Shown piece by piece: positions 11,675 through 24,747 of a stretch of DNA of 64,000 bases. How positions within the stretch are numbered: the first letter of the stretch is position 1; every line of letters begins with the position of its first letter. Source of the DNA: Rhypophila decipiens (lineage: Eukaryota; Ascomycota; Sordariomycetes; Sordariales; Naviculisporaceae); contig MU858077.1 in assembly GCA_033297075.1 (NCBI GenBank), forward strand, positions 1 through 64,000. The letters run 5' to 3'. The position numbers were made by a program, and so were the translations under genes. Under the pieces are notes generated by a model that was not told the DNA's origin, did no database searches, and saw only the letters and a list, made by a program, of their open reading frames with translations.

Positions 11675-14600
11675 GCATCCCCGGGTAAAGCCGTAGTGTA
11701 ACGGCGGGATAACAGCACATTGCTCCATCATTTCCTGTCGTGTTCCAGAGGCACAGTAACCCGTAGATATGGGGTAGGTACCTGGTGTATGCGCCCCGAA
11801 AGCTGGTAGTCCTTGTGTGTCCTACCCCAGGCAAAGGATCCGCGGTTAGTTGATTATATCATCTCACGGGAATTGATGTTATTCCTCACAAAAGAACCGT
11901 GATTTGAACCATCTGATAAATGTGCAAACATATATGTCCCAGCGCCCAGGATTCAAATGAGTTCGGAAATCAATGTGATGGAAGACAAAAAAGAAGACTC
12001 TGTGGAAGAGCCCAATGGCAATATGACCTGGGAATCCAGCTATTAGATCTTGCAGATATTGGTTCATGATCATTCAGATCCAGGTCCAGTGGACCTATAA
12101 CAAGCCGATCTTTCATCCTGGGGCTCGATTTGCAGAAAAGTTCAGATGAAGTCTCAATCACGTGTCACAGCATGCTCCTGGAGATCTCCATAGACGATGG
12201 AAAACATTAACAGCAACAACTACGGAGTACAAATGTACCCATCCGTATATCAGTTGATGCTGACATAACTCCTGCGGCGTACCGACATGAGAGTTGCTGC
12301 AAAACCGGCCCGCAGAACCTCACATTCCCACCTCCAAAGTGTCTCAGACACACTGCCCTCATGAGGAGCCACCAAGGCGTCCGCGTTTGCGGCTGAGAAT
12401 ATGACATGATGGCTAGAATGTCAGGGGTGTAATTTCTGTAAAATGAAGATATCCCACTTGATGGCGTGCCACATTCATGCAAAGATCGCGTCTGGTCATC
12501 CTTGACCATTGGTCTTTGACTAGTTAATTAAGCCCCATGTTGGCATAAAAGTGGCTTCGATCATTGGATACGGAAGTGGCTTGCCTCTGGTATTAACGCC
12601 ATGCCCTGAAGGAGCTCTCCTGAACTGTACCCATCTCACAAATCTTTGAAGGTACCTATCCTGGGTCACGAGATTTCTAGAAAAATGTTTGGGAGCTCTT
12701 CCAATTTCACCGAGTCATAACTCGGACCTGGTGCGAGGGTTCGCAAGTCAGGCAGGTAATCAAGCAGTCTCAGCTAAGCTAAGTGTATCGGTACTGTAAG
12801 GTACTCAATATGGAGCTCACAATCCGTGCAACAGATCATAGCCCTATCCAACCACAGGGGTCAACACCCCTGTCGGATCAAGTGCCAGCCGGGCTCATGG
12901 CGTTGTGGGTTGATGGTATTACACTACGGGAAATAAGGAGTATCTGGTGTAATCGTGACTCCAGATACACCTGAGCTCTAGTGTAGGAAGTTAGAGGTGT
13001 TACTTAGTTCCATTTGCCGCCGGACACGCAAAACTATTTCGTAAGGATATCGGCTGAAAGATTCAGAGAAATCCCTGTCTTGTCCATGTTCCTAGACCGC
13101 TTGACCTATTCCAGGTGGGTTCTAGCACGTATTCCGGGATCTTGAAAGCTAACGGTCTCTTCCCCCCACTTACGATCAGCTCGCGTCCCCACTGTTCTTA
13201 GACCAGGGGCACGCTAATCTAGCGTCATCCAGATGGTCAGGTCTTGGGTACAAGTACCTGGTACCCACAGTACCTAGGAAAATAGGTCTTGTTTTCTGGA
13301 AGACATGAGGTACGGAGTACCCAAGCCAAGCATGGATGGGAAACCACGGATATTCGACATACCGAACTCGTTGACCTTGACCTTGGCCTTCACCTCGTAG
13401 CAGAGACGCAGACAGACAACGTAGCTGCCGGTCGTAGCCTACCAAATGGGACCATACGGCAGTGTACTGTACGTACATGATGCACACAACCCAGCTCACC
13501 CCGAGCCTCCACTCTGTACCTTCCTGGGCCGGCCACCGACGAGGTGATGAAGCGCAGGTGAAGTTGGAAGCTCCTTCCGAGTTCTCCTGGCTTTTGACCA
13601 TGTCAAGGTAATCCGGCCACCTCTGGACAAGGCGCGCACATCATGGACGGGATCGAAGGTGAGGTGCATCTTTCCCACAGCAGTTTCGGATCAACCGCCC
13701 GTTGTTGGAGACTCGCCGTCTGGGCGTCCCGGGGTTGGGGACTTCCCGCACCTCGTCACATCAGAAGAGGAAAGAAGGAGACAGGGCGAAATTTTTGACA
13801 GGAGGCCACCTGAATCCATCATCACCCCACCTCAGACTCACAAGTTGCACAATCACATTCTGCATTGCTAATAACAATGTGACTACTGCCGGGACTCTAA
13901 TCTACTGTATACGGAGGAGGGCCATTTGCTACGGAATACACGTGTACATTACTCCGTGCAAATACTTTATACAAAATAGGCCTCACGGACACCTGCGACC
14001 AAAAAAGGAAGTGGTTCAGGGATGCAGAGAAGGACTCCAGATTTCAAGGGGTCGGCGGCAAGCCCTCCCGCCGTTCCTGCCAGCCCGCCAGCCACGATCG
14101 ATCAGTCCTCACAGCTCCAACCACCACCGACCCCGACGTATCACGTACGTACCCCAATTCCGATGGTCATCTCAGCATCCGTGGAATCGCGCAATGTTAC
14201 GCTCCACCCCTTGCATCATACGGCAGTGGCGCTTCTCCCGACAGGGGGGTCACCGAGAGCCTGTGAGACTGTGACTGTCCAACGACTTTTCTTTTTGTTC
14301 TTCTCATTATCACATCTCACATATACCCCACTAAGATTGCCCATTGAGTAATCTCGTCAATCTCAAATGCAACTTCCAGAGCCAGACTCATGACATCGCG
14401 GCCTCGAGTGTTTAGGACTCCAGGCCATCAAGTCTGTCTTTCATAGTCATGGCCCGAGTGAAAGTCATTCTCCACAAAGAGGCCCTGCTGGTATCCATGG
14501 AGTCCTCGCAAACCAATAGTCATAAGCACATGCATGTCGGTATCTCATTGCTAGCTGCCTCTTGTCACCCATGCATCGCATGGAGAAGCTACATACTTTA

Positions 14601-16507
14601 CCACATGCAGCCTCGATTACGGTATCAAGGTATCCGCGCAAGATGCCGCGGTGAACCTTGCTGGGCAGATATCTCCGCCAGAGGAAGGTGCCGAGGTGGA
14701 CACAGATAATATGGAAAGAAGTCCGCTCGACCCCCAATCCCCGCAAAGTTCAACGGATGCTCCGAGCCTCCGTCACTACGCCAGTTTCCCAACTTCCCAT
14801 GGATGCCAATTTGAAGAACAAAAGACCAGAGAGACTATTCTGCTGCCTTGCCTGGCTGTGTCCCTGTGTCCCTGTGTATCCCGGTGAAACACCTTCCCTT
14901 TCCATCATATCCTCCTGTCCCTTCTGCTTTGCGCAAGGCTCCAAGTGCGATATTTACTCCGTCCTGCCCCCGTTTGTTGATGGTTCACCAGTCACCGGCT
15001 CACCATACCCAGCCTGCCAATTTCTGCAAATTAACCTTACCAAAGACACCACGCCAATGTTTCCGAATATACGCTTGTGGACAACTCCACTTGATCACGG
15101 ACCTTCCCGCCCTCTTCTCAGGAGCTCATCAACCATCATCCATGATCCAGCCCAACTCCCGATATCCATACTCTGAATGGAAGTCAAGACAAGGGTTGTA
15201 GGTCAGCAGAGAGCGACATGTGATCAGTGCTGTTAAGACCGAGCGCGTCTGATATCGTCTCATCTCGCCTACGGCGCGTGCTCTTTCCTTGACCGAGTTA
15301 GAGCCTCCGACATCCGCGCCTGCACGTGCATCTGTCCCGGATATCACCACCAAAAATTGCAGCTCATCGACCACTGTTTTTCCCCCCGCCAAAAAACTGG
15401 CTTCAATTTAGGAGCAACTCCCCTATCCACTCACAAAAGCCGAGATGCAGGTACGACATGTGAAACCGTATCTTCAGACCATAACATGACATGGCCAAGC
15501 ACACCAAAAGCATGGAGATGCCGTGCAGGAGAGTCCGATAGGATCGGAGGGATGGTGGCCACACGCCAAACCCGCCGCCCCATGGTCTTGATCACCGGCC
15601 GTTGTGAGCTTCGAACGGGGCTTCCAGAGCATGCCACCCTCGGGCCCATCCCGCTTTCGGGCACTGGACCGTACAACCTGGAACCTTGTTCCGGACACGT
15701 TGAGAAGACTAGCTGGTGTTGTCCATCCAACTGGGTTGTTCCAGAAGGATGTGGAGAACAACAAGATTGAACTGGGCTTGACCAAGAGTGATTTTCCGTC
15801 CAAGACCGCGATACCCCTGAGCATATCAGTCAAGACAGTCGCCCATATCGCGCCTGGAGGAGAGCGTCTGAAGGTTTGTGTGTGGGAAGTTGAGCCTTTC
15901 TGAGCTTTTTGGATACCCATACCCCGTACCCCGTACCGTTCCTCATTTCTCCAGTGCATGCCTTCTTCCAATCAGGGCGCACCTAATTGGCAGTACAACC
16001 ACTCCTCCGCCTCTTTTTGCCTGCTTGGGACACTGACGCATGCGTCATTCCCATCCAGCAGCGTAGCCATGGATGCGACGATGAGAAACGATAGGGTCCC
16101 GACAGTGCAAAAAACGCCACTAACCAGGAATATGGAAGCAATATGATTTGGCAAAACCGAAAAAGAGGTGAACCTACATAGCGGTCTGTCTGGAACAGCA
16201 ATTCATCCTCTCCGGATTTCTGCAGGGTGGATGACCACGACCGCTGTTTTCGGGGCGCAATCCCGTTTCATTCAGAAGAGGCACGGACGGCGCGCTTTTT
16301 GAACCGGCATATAGAGGGCGCGTCGAATTGCGACGAGGCCACCTCACTTGGTCTTGACGTCAAAAATAACTTGGAGACGCATCGCTGATCCGGGTTGGGG
16401 AAGGTTGGATGCCGATTGCACCGTGGCCGGCATCATCCTCGAGCGGGGATGGGTTTAGGGGCGCGAATCGGACCGGCGGGGTTAAAGACGCAGCGCAGTC
16501 TTTTCCC

Positions 16508-16541
16508 TTTACACTGCAGCCCTATGCTAATGTAGTGTAAA
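16508..16541. repeat. Imperfect stem-loop with TTTACACT arms
   Basis: Arms 16508-16518 and 16531-16541 pair with one mismatch around a 12-base loop. The arms again contain TACACT/AGTGTA, as does the larger inverted repeat at 11575-11674. Confidence 0.6.
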
Positions 16542-17492
16542 TTGTTCGGCGTTGGCATCTCATCTCCTGGCGGTGTGACGTGAAAGGTAAGGCCGATTCG
16601 TCCATGGCGTTGAGAATTATTGTTGCGCGGCCTCCTCCGTTACTTAATCTGGAAGGGGTTTCAAGTTGACAGATAGACAGGGACCTTCAGGAGCAAAACA
16701 AGACAGAAGGGGGGAATAAAAGACCAAAGTATTCCCTTCCTGGAAAACCTCACATGTTGAGACGGGAAATGCTGCTATTTTGGTCGAATTCTTGCTCCTC
16801 TTGGTTCAAAGATTCCGTTCGGTATGAGCCGCGCAGTCAGTGCTTGCCGTCTTCTAATGATAGATTTCATATGATGATGTGTCTGTCGTCCGTGAGCCGG
16901 TAAACATCACATCATATTCTAGCATTTCCCGGCTGAAGAGGGTTTACACACAGGGGAGCAGGTATATATATACGTGCATGCCTTCTTAAGTGATGCGTAG
17001 TACGGGACGAGATATGGGGTTGATTATCCAAATCGATGATACGTAGTAGTCTCGACCTACCACGGCATGCGCAGATGAATGTGCAGCCGCAATACCGGGG
17101 CAAAAGTGACGGGAGGTACCAGCCGATGGGGATCCACGATGTCTAATAGTTTAATTGACTGCTTGCAACCGTCAAGAATATCGATTATGCTTGACCTAGG
17201 TAAATACCTGGTTACGTTGTCCACCCTCGAGCTGAGTTACCACTCGGTGGTAGTGTGCTTACATAACACTGTAGTCGCACTTGGAGGTCGCGGATGAAGC
17301 ACTAACAGCGCCCAAGTCAACAGGGACTCTTTGTCGGCGCTGATGACGGACATTGGCGGCTAAAAAAACGCTATCCAACACCAATGCAAAACGTTGCACG
17401 CCACACGTTACAAAGTCAACAATTAAGTCCCGTCTGCACATTATTTTTTATATACGTACATTTATTGTCTTACGTACACCCACCATAAAAGC

Positions 17493-19304
17493 ATGGACGA
17501 TCAGGGTTCGGTGCCGCTCCGGAGCGGCCCGGCCATTGATGCCGCTGGGTTGTTCCTGCTTCTCATCACACTTGCCGTCTTTCTCCTCCCCATATTCCTT
17601 TTATTCCCGCCAACCCCTCCGTCCCGCTCCGATGCCATCTTGCAGACCCACTCCCGGCTCGGTCTGCAAGATTCCGAGAAGTCTGGCCTCGCTTCCAGCC
17701 CCGGGTCCGGGCCCCGGCAGCCCAAGGGAGCTCAAGCCACGATCCAGAGCCTCTTCATCTACCCGGTCAAATCGTGCAAGGGAATTGAACTGAAGAGGAG
17801 CAAAGTGCTCCCTACAGGGCTGGAATTTGACCGGCTGTTCACCTTTGCCCAGCTCAAGAGCCCCTTCCCTCTCGGGCTTGACTCCTCGGAGGCGGAACAG
17901 ACGCGGCACGAGTGGGAGTTCATCACTCAGAGACAGTTCCCTCTCCTGGCCACCGTGCAGGTCGATATCTACCTCCCAGACATTAGCAAGTCCAGGGCCA
18001 CGGGCGTCGGTTCTATAGCGCCCTCGTCAGATGCTTTTCTGATTCTCCGGTTCCCCTGGCAAGAAGCTGGTCTGCGAGGCACGCTCGCCTGGGTTGGTGC
18101 AAAGTTCGCCCGTGGTCGCAATGCACTTCCTGAAAAGGAGGTGATGCTCCCCGTCGCGTTCCCCTCGGAGGACGAGATCAAGCAGAGGGATTACAAGTAC
18201 GAAGACGTCAAGATCTGGAAAGACACGATCACGGCGCTCAACCTGGAGACGGAGCTACCTCGGGAGCTGCGGCTCTACTTGGGCGTGAGCAACAGGCTCG
18301 GCATATTTCGAATCGACCCGGCCCGATTACGTCAAGTTCATCGGTGCGCACCGACGAAAGCTGATGCGGGATACCAACCTGTCACGGGCTTTCAGGATGC
18401 CGTGAGTATTCTCCCCGGTTTCATGAAAGTGGATTCTTTTGCGGCCCCCCCTTGGTCTGTTTTGTTCATGATATCCGGCCGCTGCGAAGCTTGTCACACC
18501 CGCCCGCTCATACAACACGCTAATGATTTGCACTCCGATTCTAGTATCCACTCCACCTCCTCAACCTTTCAAGCGTTCGGGACTTTAGTGACAAGGTTGA
18601 GAAGGATGCCATCCTCAAGACTTTGGATCCGAGAAGATTCAGGGCAAACATCCTGAGTAAGGGTTTCCCCCTCCCCCTGGTCTACCCCACAATCGCTTAG
18701 CCTGACTGACGGCTTCGTTTCCGCTGACAACCTGTTCCTTGTGACAAACACATGTTGTAGTTGACGGAGCCGACGCCTATGATGAGGAGAACTGGAAGAC
18801 GATTTGTTTCAAGCCCGGTCCCAGGACCAGCAGGCGGGAAAATTCCAAGTTTCACGTGTCATGTCGGACAGTTCGGTAAGTCTGGAAGCCGCCCGTGACC
18901 CGAAACTCGTCCCCAGTCTCGACTTCACCTTGCTCTCATTTAACTCCGTGGATCTCCTGGTGCGATTACTAAGTGGACTCTGTTTCACTTGGGCATCGGC
19001 AGTTGAAATGTTATCTCCCCTTTATTCTCATTCAAGACATGGTAGCTGACTTGGTTGACAACATAGATGCAAGTTGCCAAACGTAGACCCAGATACCGGC
19101 TACAGGCACCCAGTTGAACCCGACAGGTCCCTGCGGAAGTTCAGAGACGTTGATGAAGGTGCAAAGCTGAAAGGGTGCCTGGGTATGCAGATGACTCCGT
19201 TATTTGACAAGTCAGACTCGCCCGATGACATGGAGAGCTGGGTCGAGGTTGGAATGCCTGTCGAGGTTCTCGAGAGGGGAACTCATATTTACCTTAAGCA
19301 GTAG
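17493..19304 (+). CDS. Membrane-anchored MOSC-domain protein (mARC-like)
   Basis: Four exons (17493-18401, 18545-18656, 18761-18875, 19067-19304) with introns of 143, 104 and 191 bp give 457 aa. Residues ~18-40 form one hydrophobic membrane segment. It is followed by an N-terminal MOSC beta-barrel domain (IQSLFIYPVKSCKG) and a C-terminal MOSC domain. The last exon begins RCKLPNVDPDTG; its Cys (C380) aligns with the cysteine that coordinates molybdenum in the mitochondrial amidoxime-reducing component family. By family knowledge such proteins carry the molybdenum cofactor on the outer mitochondrial membrane and reduce N-hydroxylated compounds with cytochrome b5 partners. The anchor suggests a similar topology, but the organelle and substrate are not shown by the sequence. 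Confidence 0.85.
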
Positions 19305-20121
19305 AGGCCGACATCTTTTGACAGAGGCACACACACCATATTAGAGACGTGGTATACGCTTATATGGGTAGAATGGGGGAATAGGCACTGAAAAGTTGGG
19401 TAGCTGCTAAAGGCTTTCGGGTGGCCTTTGCCATGTATGGTATACTTTCGCACACCGTATTGCCACAGGACCATAGCTATATAGACGCGGCCTTGAGCTG
19501 AATGTATTGATACCATCGAGAACTCGAGACTACGTCCCTCTTGAATCATCTAAAGTCAAGATCACAGGTGTACCATTAAGCGAGAAGCCGGAAGTCGTGA
19601 CTGAACGAGCGATATTATAAAGAACCGGACAACAAAACGACATGGTAACCAACTCCAAGATAAATGTTCGCGCTCATGGCACGCAGTAGAGAGTCATGTT
19701 CAAAAAGAGCAAAGAGGATATCATCATTATGCCAAGCAACCAGAAAGTAATAGAAGCAAAGGCAAAGCGGCGTATTTGCAAACCAGCACATCCATTATGT
19801 TCATAATGACCTGCCATTCCTTACACCAATGCCCGGCCCCTTAGTGTATGCCAAATGTCCATGTCCAGGCAACAGCTCATATCATCCGTACCCAACGAGA
19901 CAACAAAACAACAACAGGAAAAATCACGACTCAACCATCCAACTGAACTGAAACAGTATATCAATCGCAACCGGACCTTGAATGGAAAAAAAGAGACATT
20001 TCATATCCTGACATGGGTATCCCACCATACTAGTACTGCCCAACCAATCCAGCTCCAGCCCCAGCCCAAGTATTCCAGATGAAAAGAGTCAAAACACAAA
20101 ATATCAACAAAAGCCCGTACA
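19305..20121. other. Convergent 3' region
   Basis: It lies between the stop codons of the MOSC gene (+) and SMC2 (-). It is A-rich towards SMC2 and consistent with two 3' UTRs. No gene is seen. Confidence 0.5.
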
Positions 20122-23100
20122 TCATTTCAAATCAGCAGGGGTAAGAGCCTGCACCATACTCGTCCCCTCGCTGAAGCGCGTCCTAAAGATACGGTTCGCG
20201 TTCTGGAACATGCCGTCCTTCAAGCTGACAACAATAAACTGCGACCCCTTGAAGCGGGTCTTGATCAAGCGCCCGATGTTCTGCGTGTGCGACAGGTCCA
20301 GCGCGGCGTCCACTTCGTCGAGGATATACATTGGCGCCGGCTTGAACTGGAGCAGTGCCATGATCAAGGACAGTGCGATAAGAGACCTATATATCCCGGT
20401 TAGTATTTTCTTCTTCTTCACAGAATGGTACCGGTAAAAAGGAGACACGCAGAACAAAAAAGAAAAAAACATACCTCTGCCCACCACTCAACTCAGTCAA
20501 ACTCTGCTTCCAAACCTTGCCCAAGCAGACTTTAACCTCCAGCCCCTCCGAAATCGTCTTTCCCTCGGGGGGATCCAGTTTCGCAAAGCTACCAGGCAGC
20601 AACTCGCCAAAGATCTGCCCAAAGTCGCCATTGACCTTGACCCACGTCTCCTGCAGCGCTTTCTTCTTGTAATCGTCCAGCGTGGCAATCGTCTCCTCAA
20701 TCTTCCTCTTATCCCTAATAACAGTCCTCATCATCTGCTTGAGCGAAACCTCGCGCTTCTCCACGCTATCAATCATGTTCATCACTTTCGGGTTGATCTT
20801 TCTCCTCAACCCCTGACTTCGCTCCGTCAGGTTTCGCAGCGTCGCTTTGCATTCTGAGATGTTCTGCTGGGAGTAGTCGTAAGGCGTGCCAGGACGACCG
20901 AATTGCTCCTTTGCGTCGGCGATCCATTCGTGCTCCTGCTCGAGGTGCTTGGTATGCTGCGCGGCGGATTGTTGTTCCTTGTGGAACTTTTCGACCTGGT
21001 GGGCTAGTTTTTGCATTTCGAGACCTTCCTCTGTTATGCGCGTGTTCTTGGAGCGGGTGGCTTGTTCTAAAGCGCGGAGTTCGTCGTCGAATACGTGCAG
21101 TTTTGTGCGCTCGTCGTCGAGCTGAGCCTGCGCAATGTCCAGCGTTTCTTGGGCTTTGGTCTGTTGTTGGACTAGGTCTTGGATTTCCTTTTGTTGTGCC
21201 GAGATGGCGAGGTCGATTTCTTGGACTTGTTCGCGGGCTGAGGCGAGGTCGGCCGAGACTTGCTCCGAGTCGAGCTGGGCGCCTTGGAGCTCTTTTTGCA
21301 GCGTCTTGTTGGAGGCTGTCATTTTTGTTAGAGAGGCCCGGAGCTTGTCGAGTGAGGCCTGGAGCTCAATGAGCTTGCCGTCCTTGTTGTTGTCAAAGTC
21401 CTTCATGTCCTTTTCGATCCGCTTGACGTCGGCGCTGGCCTCTGCTTGTCGCTGCTTCGCGTCAACGACTGACTCTTTGAGCTGGGCGATGGTCTCTTTC
21501 ATGTTGGCCACCTCCTGGATGATGGAAGAGGACGAGTTGCCGCTGATTTGCTCCTCGGCCAGCTTGATCTCGTGCGTCTTGAGGTCGAGCTCTTGCTTGA
21601 TCCTGCGCGCTTGGTCGAGCTTAGATTTCTCCCGCGCGATCTTGGCCTGCAGGGCGCTCAGGGATGTCTCGGCCTCTTTGAGGTGCCTGGTGATCTCGTT
21701 CAGCTTTTGCAGCGTCACCAAGACGCCGCTGGAGTTGGGAGCGCTGCCACCGGAAAGAGTTCCCGAGGGGTCGTAGGCGTCACCTTCCAGCGTGATACTC
21801 CGCATCATCACGTTCGGGTCATAGGTTACCCGTTTGGCGGTGTCCGCATCGGCACAGATCAGAGTGTTGCCAAAGACATACTCCATCGCGGCCGAGACCT
21901 CGTCGTCGTATCCCACGAGCGACAAGGCAAGATCCACCTTGCCAGGGGCAATTTTCTGGGCCGTCGCGATTGCCCTTGCAGAGGCTTTGAAAGCGGCAAT
22001 CTTGTTCAGAGGAATGATGGTAACGCGCTTCCGGAGTTTTCCTCCCTTGAGAAGCTGAGTACCCGTGACTTCGGTATCCACGACGACGTTGTAGAGCCGC
22101 CCTCCAGCACAAATCTCGAGTGCGGTGCCGGCTTTGGTCTGTTCCTTGTCAAGAGTAAACAGCTGGGCGACCAGACCCTTGACCTTGGATCGGTCAAAGT
22201 TGGGCGTTGGATCGGCGTAGTTGAAGTCGATATTCGCCACCTTCCGCTTCAGAGCATCTGATTCCTGCCGCAGGCTCCGGATGGTCTGCTGCAGGGAGTT
22301 CTCCTCCTTGTACATCTCTTCCTCGGTGCCGGGCTGAAACCCGAGTTTGCCTAGTTCCTTCTCGAGTTTTTGGGCTTGCGATTTGAGAACATCTATGTCC
22401 TTCAGCAGCCCGGCATTCTGCTCTTTGGCCTTCTTGGCGCGAGGTTCCTCCTCCTTGATTCGTTTTTCGAGATGGGCGATTTTGATCTTTGCTTGCTCCT
22501 GCTCGGTGACCGCGGCAGTCACCCGGTTTCTGGCGTCCTGCAGCTGGCCTTGGTATCCATTTTCCTGCCCTTCCTTGGATGCTACACCTGTCTGCAGCGT
22601 CTGGAGCAGTTCCTCCTTGGATTCTGCCTCCCGACTCTGCTTCTCCAGTTCCTCCTTGGCTGCGTCGTGTATCGCCTTGATTTTCTCGTACGCCTTTGTT
22701 TTCTCTTTCAGCGCCGCCTCCAACTCGGCAACATTCTTCTCGCCAGCTGTTTTCCGTTCCTGCTCTTCGGACAAGCTGGACTTCTTCAAATCGATAACAG
22801 TTGCCAGGCGGACGAGCTCATTGGAGTGCTTCTTCACAGCATCCTCGAGGGCCTGCGCTTTGCCCCCTTTGCGTAGTTCCTTGTCTCTTTCGGCCTTGAC
22901 TCTCGTCGCATCCTCTTCAAGATGGGATATTTCGTTTTTGAGCCGTATAGCCGACGCCTCGAGGTCTCTCTGCCGTTGCTTTTTCGCTTCGAGGTCTGCT
23001 GCCGATTGCTGGAGCTTTTCATGTGACCTGACGTAGTCATGTGCTACCACGATGCGTGTGAGTCTCTCGAGGTCGTTTTGCGTCTGCTGAAAGTCCAGGA

Positions 23101-23834
23101 AGGCCCGCTTCTCCATCCGTAACCGCTCGAGTTTGGGCTCGACCTCTTCGCTCAGAAGTTTCTGGATCTCTTCCAGCTTCATTTGTTTCTTTGCCATGGT
23201 CTTGAACGCCTTTTCTTTCCTGTCCTCAAACATTCTCGTTCCGGCAGCCTCCTCGATCATGGCCAAAATCTCGACCGCTTTCATGTTTAATACCTTGGTG
23301 ATCCGTCCCTGCATGATCAAAAAGTTGGGGTTGTTGATGTTGAGCTGCACCGATTGGAACAGGTTGTGCACCGTCTGTTGCTGGGCACGGTGGCCATTGA
23401 TCAGATACTTGGTTGTGCCTCCTAGCACAATCTGGCGAGTTACGCTGATGGTGGCATATTCCTCGAAGCCGATCGGCGACCGCGTCTTGTCCCGGTTGTC
23501 GAAGACGATAGTAACGCTCGCTTTGGTGACGCCAGCCTGGCCGCGCTTATAGATCAGGTCCTGGAGATTCTGAGCGCGGACGGTAGAAGTATTGGTGATA
23601 CCCAGGGCGAAACAGATGGCATCCAAGATGTTGGACTTGCCACTGCCGTTTAGGCCCGTAATAGAGTTGAAGCTGTCGTCCCATCCCGAAATGACCGTTC
23701 GCACGGCATACGACTTGAAGCCCTGTTGGCGGAGGCGCAAAGCATGGTCAGTCTCCCAATGCGCCCAACTTGTTACTGCACTAACTCGCACTGGAGAATT
23801 CACTTACGTCAATAATAAGTTCGATTACCCTCAT
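20122..23834 (-). CDS. smc2: Condensin subunit SMC2
   Basis: Three exons (23834-23808, 23722-20475, 20386-20122), introns of 85 and 88 bp, 1179 aa, the usual SMC2 length. The nine-codon first exon encodes MRVIELIID and continues into [10 protein letters not shown], the invariant SMC2 N-terminus. Walker A GLNGSGKS lies at residues 32-39, the ABC signature LSGGQ at ~1087-1091, and Walker B ILDEVD with D1115/E1116. Two long coiled coils flank a hinge (region around [17 protein letters not shown]). SMC2 pairs with SMC4 in condensin to compact mitotic chromosomes, using ATP-driven head engagement (family knowledge). A four-codon upstream ORF overlaps the start codon. It is divergent from the LysM gene, with 913 bp between the starts. 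Confidence 0.97.
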
Positions 23835-23842
23835 GGTGTCAT
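23831..23842 (-). promoter_or_regulatory. Minimal uORF overlapping the SMC2 start
   Basis: On the minus strand the sequence ATGACACCATGA places a three-residue upstream ORF (ATG ACA CCA TGA) directly before SMC2. Its TGA overlaps the SMC2 ATG as ATGA. If the transcript starts upstream of it, ribosomes would reach the main start by leaky scanning or by termination-reinitiation. Whether the transcript includes it is unknown. Confidence 0.55.
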
Positions 23843-24747
23843 GCGCTGATGGTGTTCGTTAGTATCCCGGTTGCAGCTGTTGGTGTTTGTGGTTCGTCGC
23901 AAAAGGTGCCGACGTTGATGGGCGAAAGGGTTGGCGTTGTCGCAAACACGATTCTGGTTGGATCCGCGACCGCTTTCAAAACAACAATTTTTGTTTACTT
24001 TTGCTGTCAGTTATTACCCCCCTCCCCGCTGCACGTCCCCACGTCCGCACGTGCAGCTGAGGAGAATTTGGAGCAGAACCTCAATGGCTAAGGCATGGTG
24101 GTCCGTGCCACCCCGGACCGTTCTTAGCTTCTGACGAGTGCCTGGCGGGCCACTTTCCTTTTGTTGCTTCAGTGTGCAGGAAGTGGGACACTGGCAAAAC
24201 TGGGGGCGGGTTAAAGCGGGAGCGTAGGGCACGGCGCCACCCACTGGCAACTGGAACAGCGCTGAGAGGATACGTCGTCGTTGTTCGATCCTTGAACCTG
24301 CCATCATTCATGACCCAACATGGATGTGGGATGATTAGACCTGCTGAATAGGCCTCTAAATCAATCGTTTCAGACCGACTTACTCTATTAGTTTCAGCGC
24401 ACCAAGCGCCTTCTATTTATTGTCAGATCGACCTTGCTTCTCGCTGAGACTTGAATGCCGAGAGCCATTCCTCCTGCAACTTGACAAGTCAGCAACATTG
24501 AGCCCTGGACTCTAAAGTACCGACCGACGAGGCCCGCCCAATTCATCCGAGTTCTTGAATCGACACACTACTTACCAAACAGAAACTTGGCCCCTTCACG
24601 AACTGATCCGTATCTCCTAATTCCCTCGACTTGAATTTCACGCGGAACCTCCACATGAGCGAATCAATTGCGATCTGATGCACCGTTGCCGTTATCGTCA
24701 TCGATGCGCGCTGAGGCTAGCGGTTTCGTTGCGACACATCATAAGCA
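23843..24747. promoter_or_regulatory. Divergent promoter region, SMC2 / LysM gene
   Basis: About 0.9 kb separates the divergent starts. A cluster of three ACGT cores lies at 24032-24053, ending in a perfect E-box CACGTG at 24048-24053. No ORF of substance is present. Confidence 0.45.

Larger units (their letters stand above)
7858..17492. other. Gene-poor 9.6-kb interval
   Basis: This lies between two divergent genes, the Zn2Cys6 factor (-) and the MOSC protein (+). ORFs are short, overlap in several frames, carry no recognisable domain and cannot be joined into longer coding chains. It holds inverted repeats (11575-11674, 16508-16541), a GCCTTGA tandem repeat, a 14-G run and two TACGGAGTA copies. 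Likely contents are long 5' UTRs, distal regulatory DNA or non-coding transcripts, which sequence alone cannot separate. Confidence 0.6.

Noticed and set aside
14658..15176. 172-codon plus-strand ORF in the gene-poor interval
   Set aside because: Composition is unlike coding sequence of the neighbours, no domain is recognised, and several frames are open at once.
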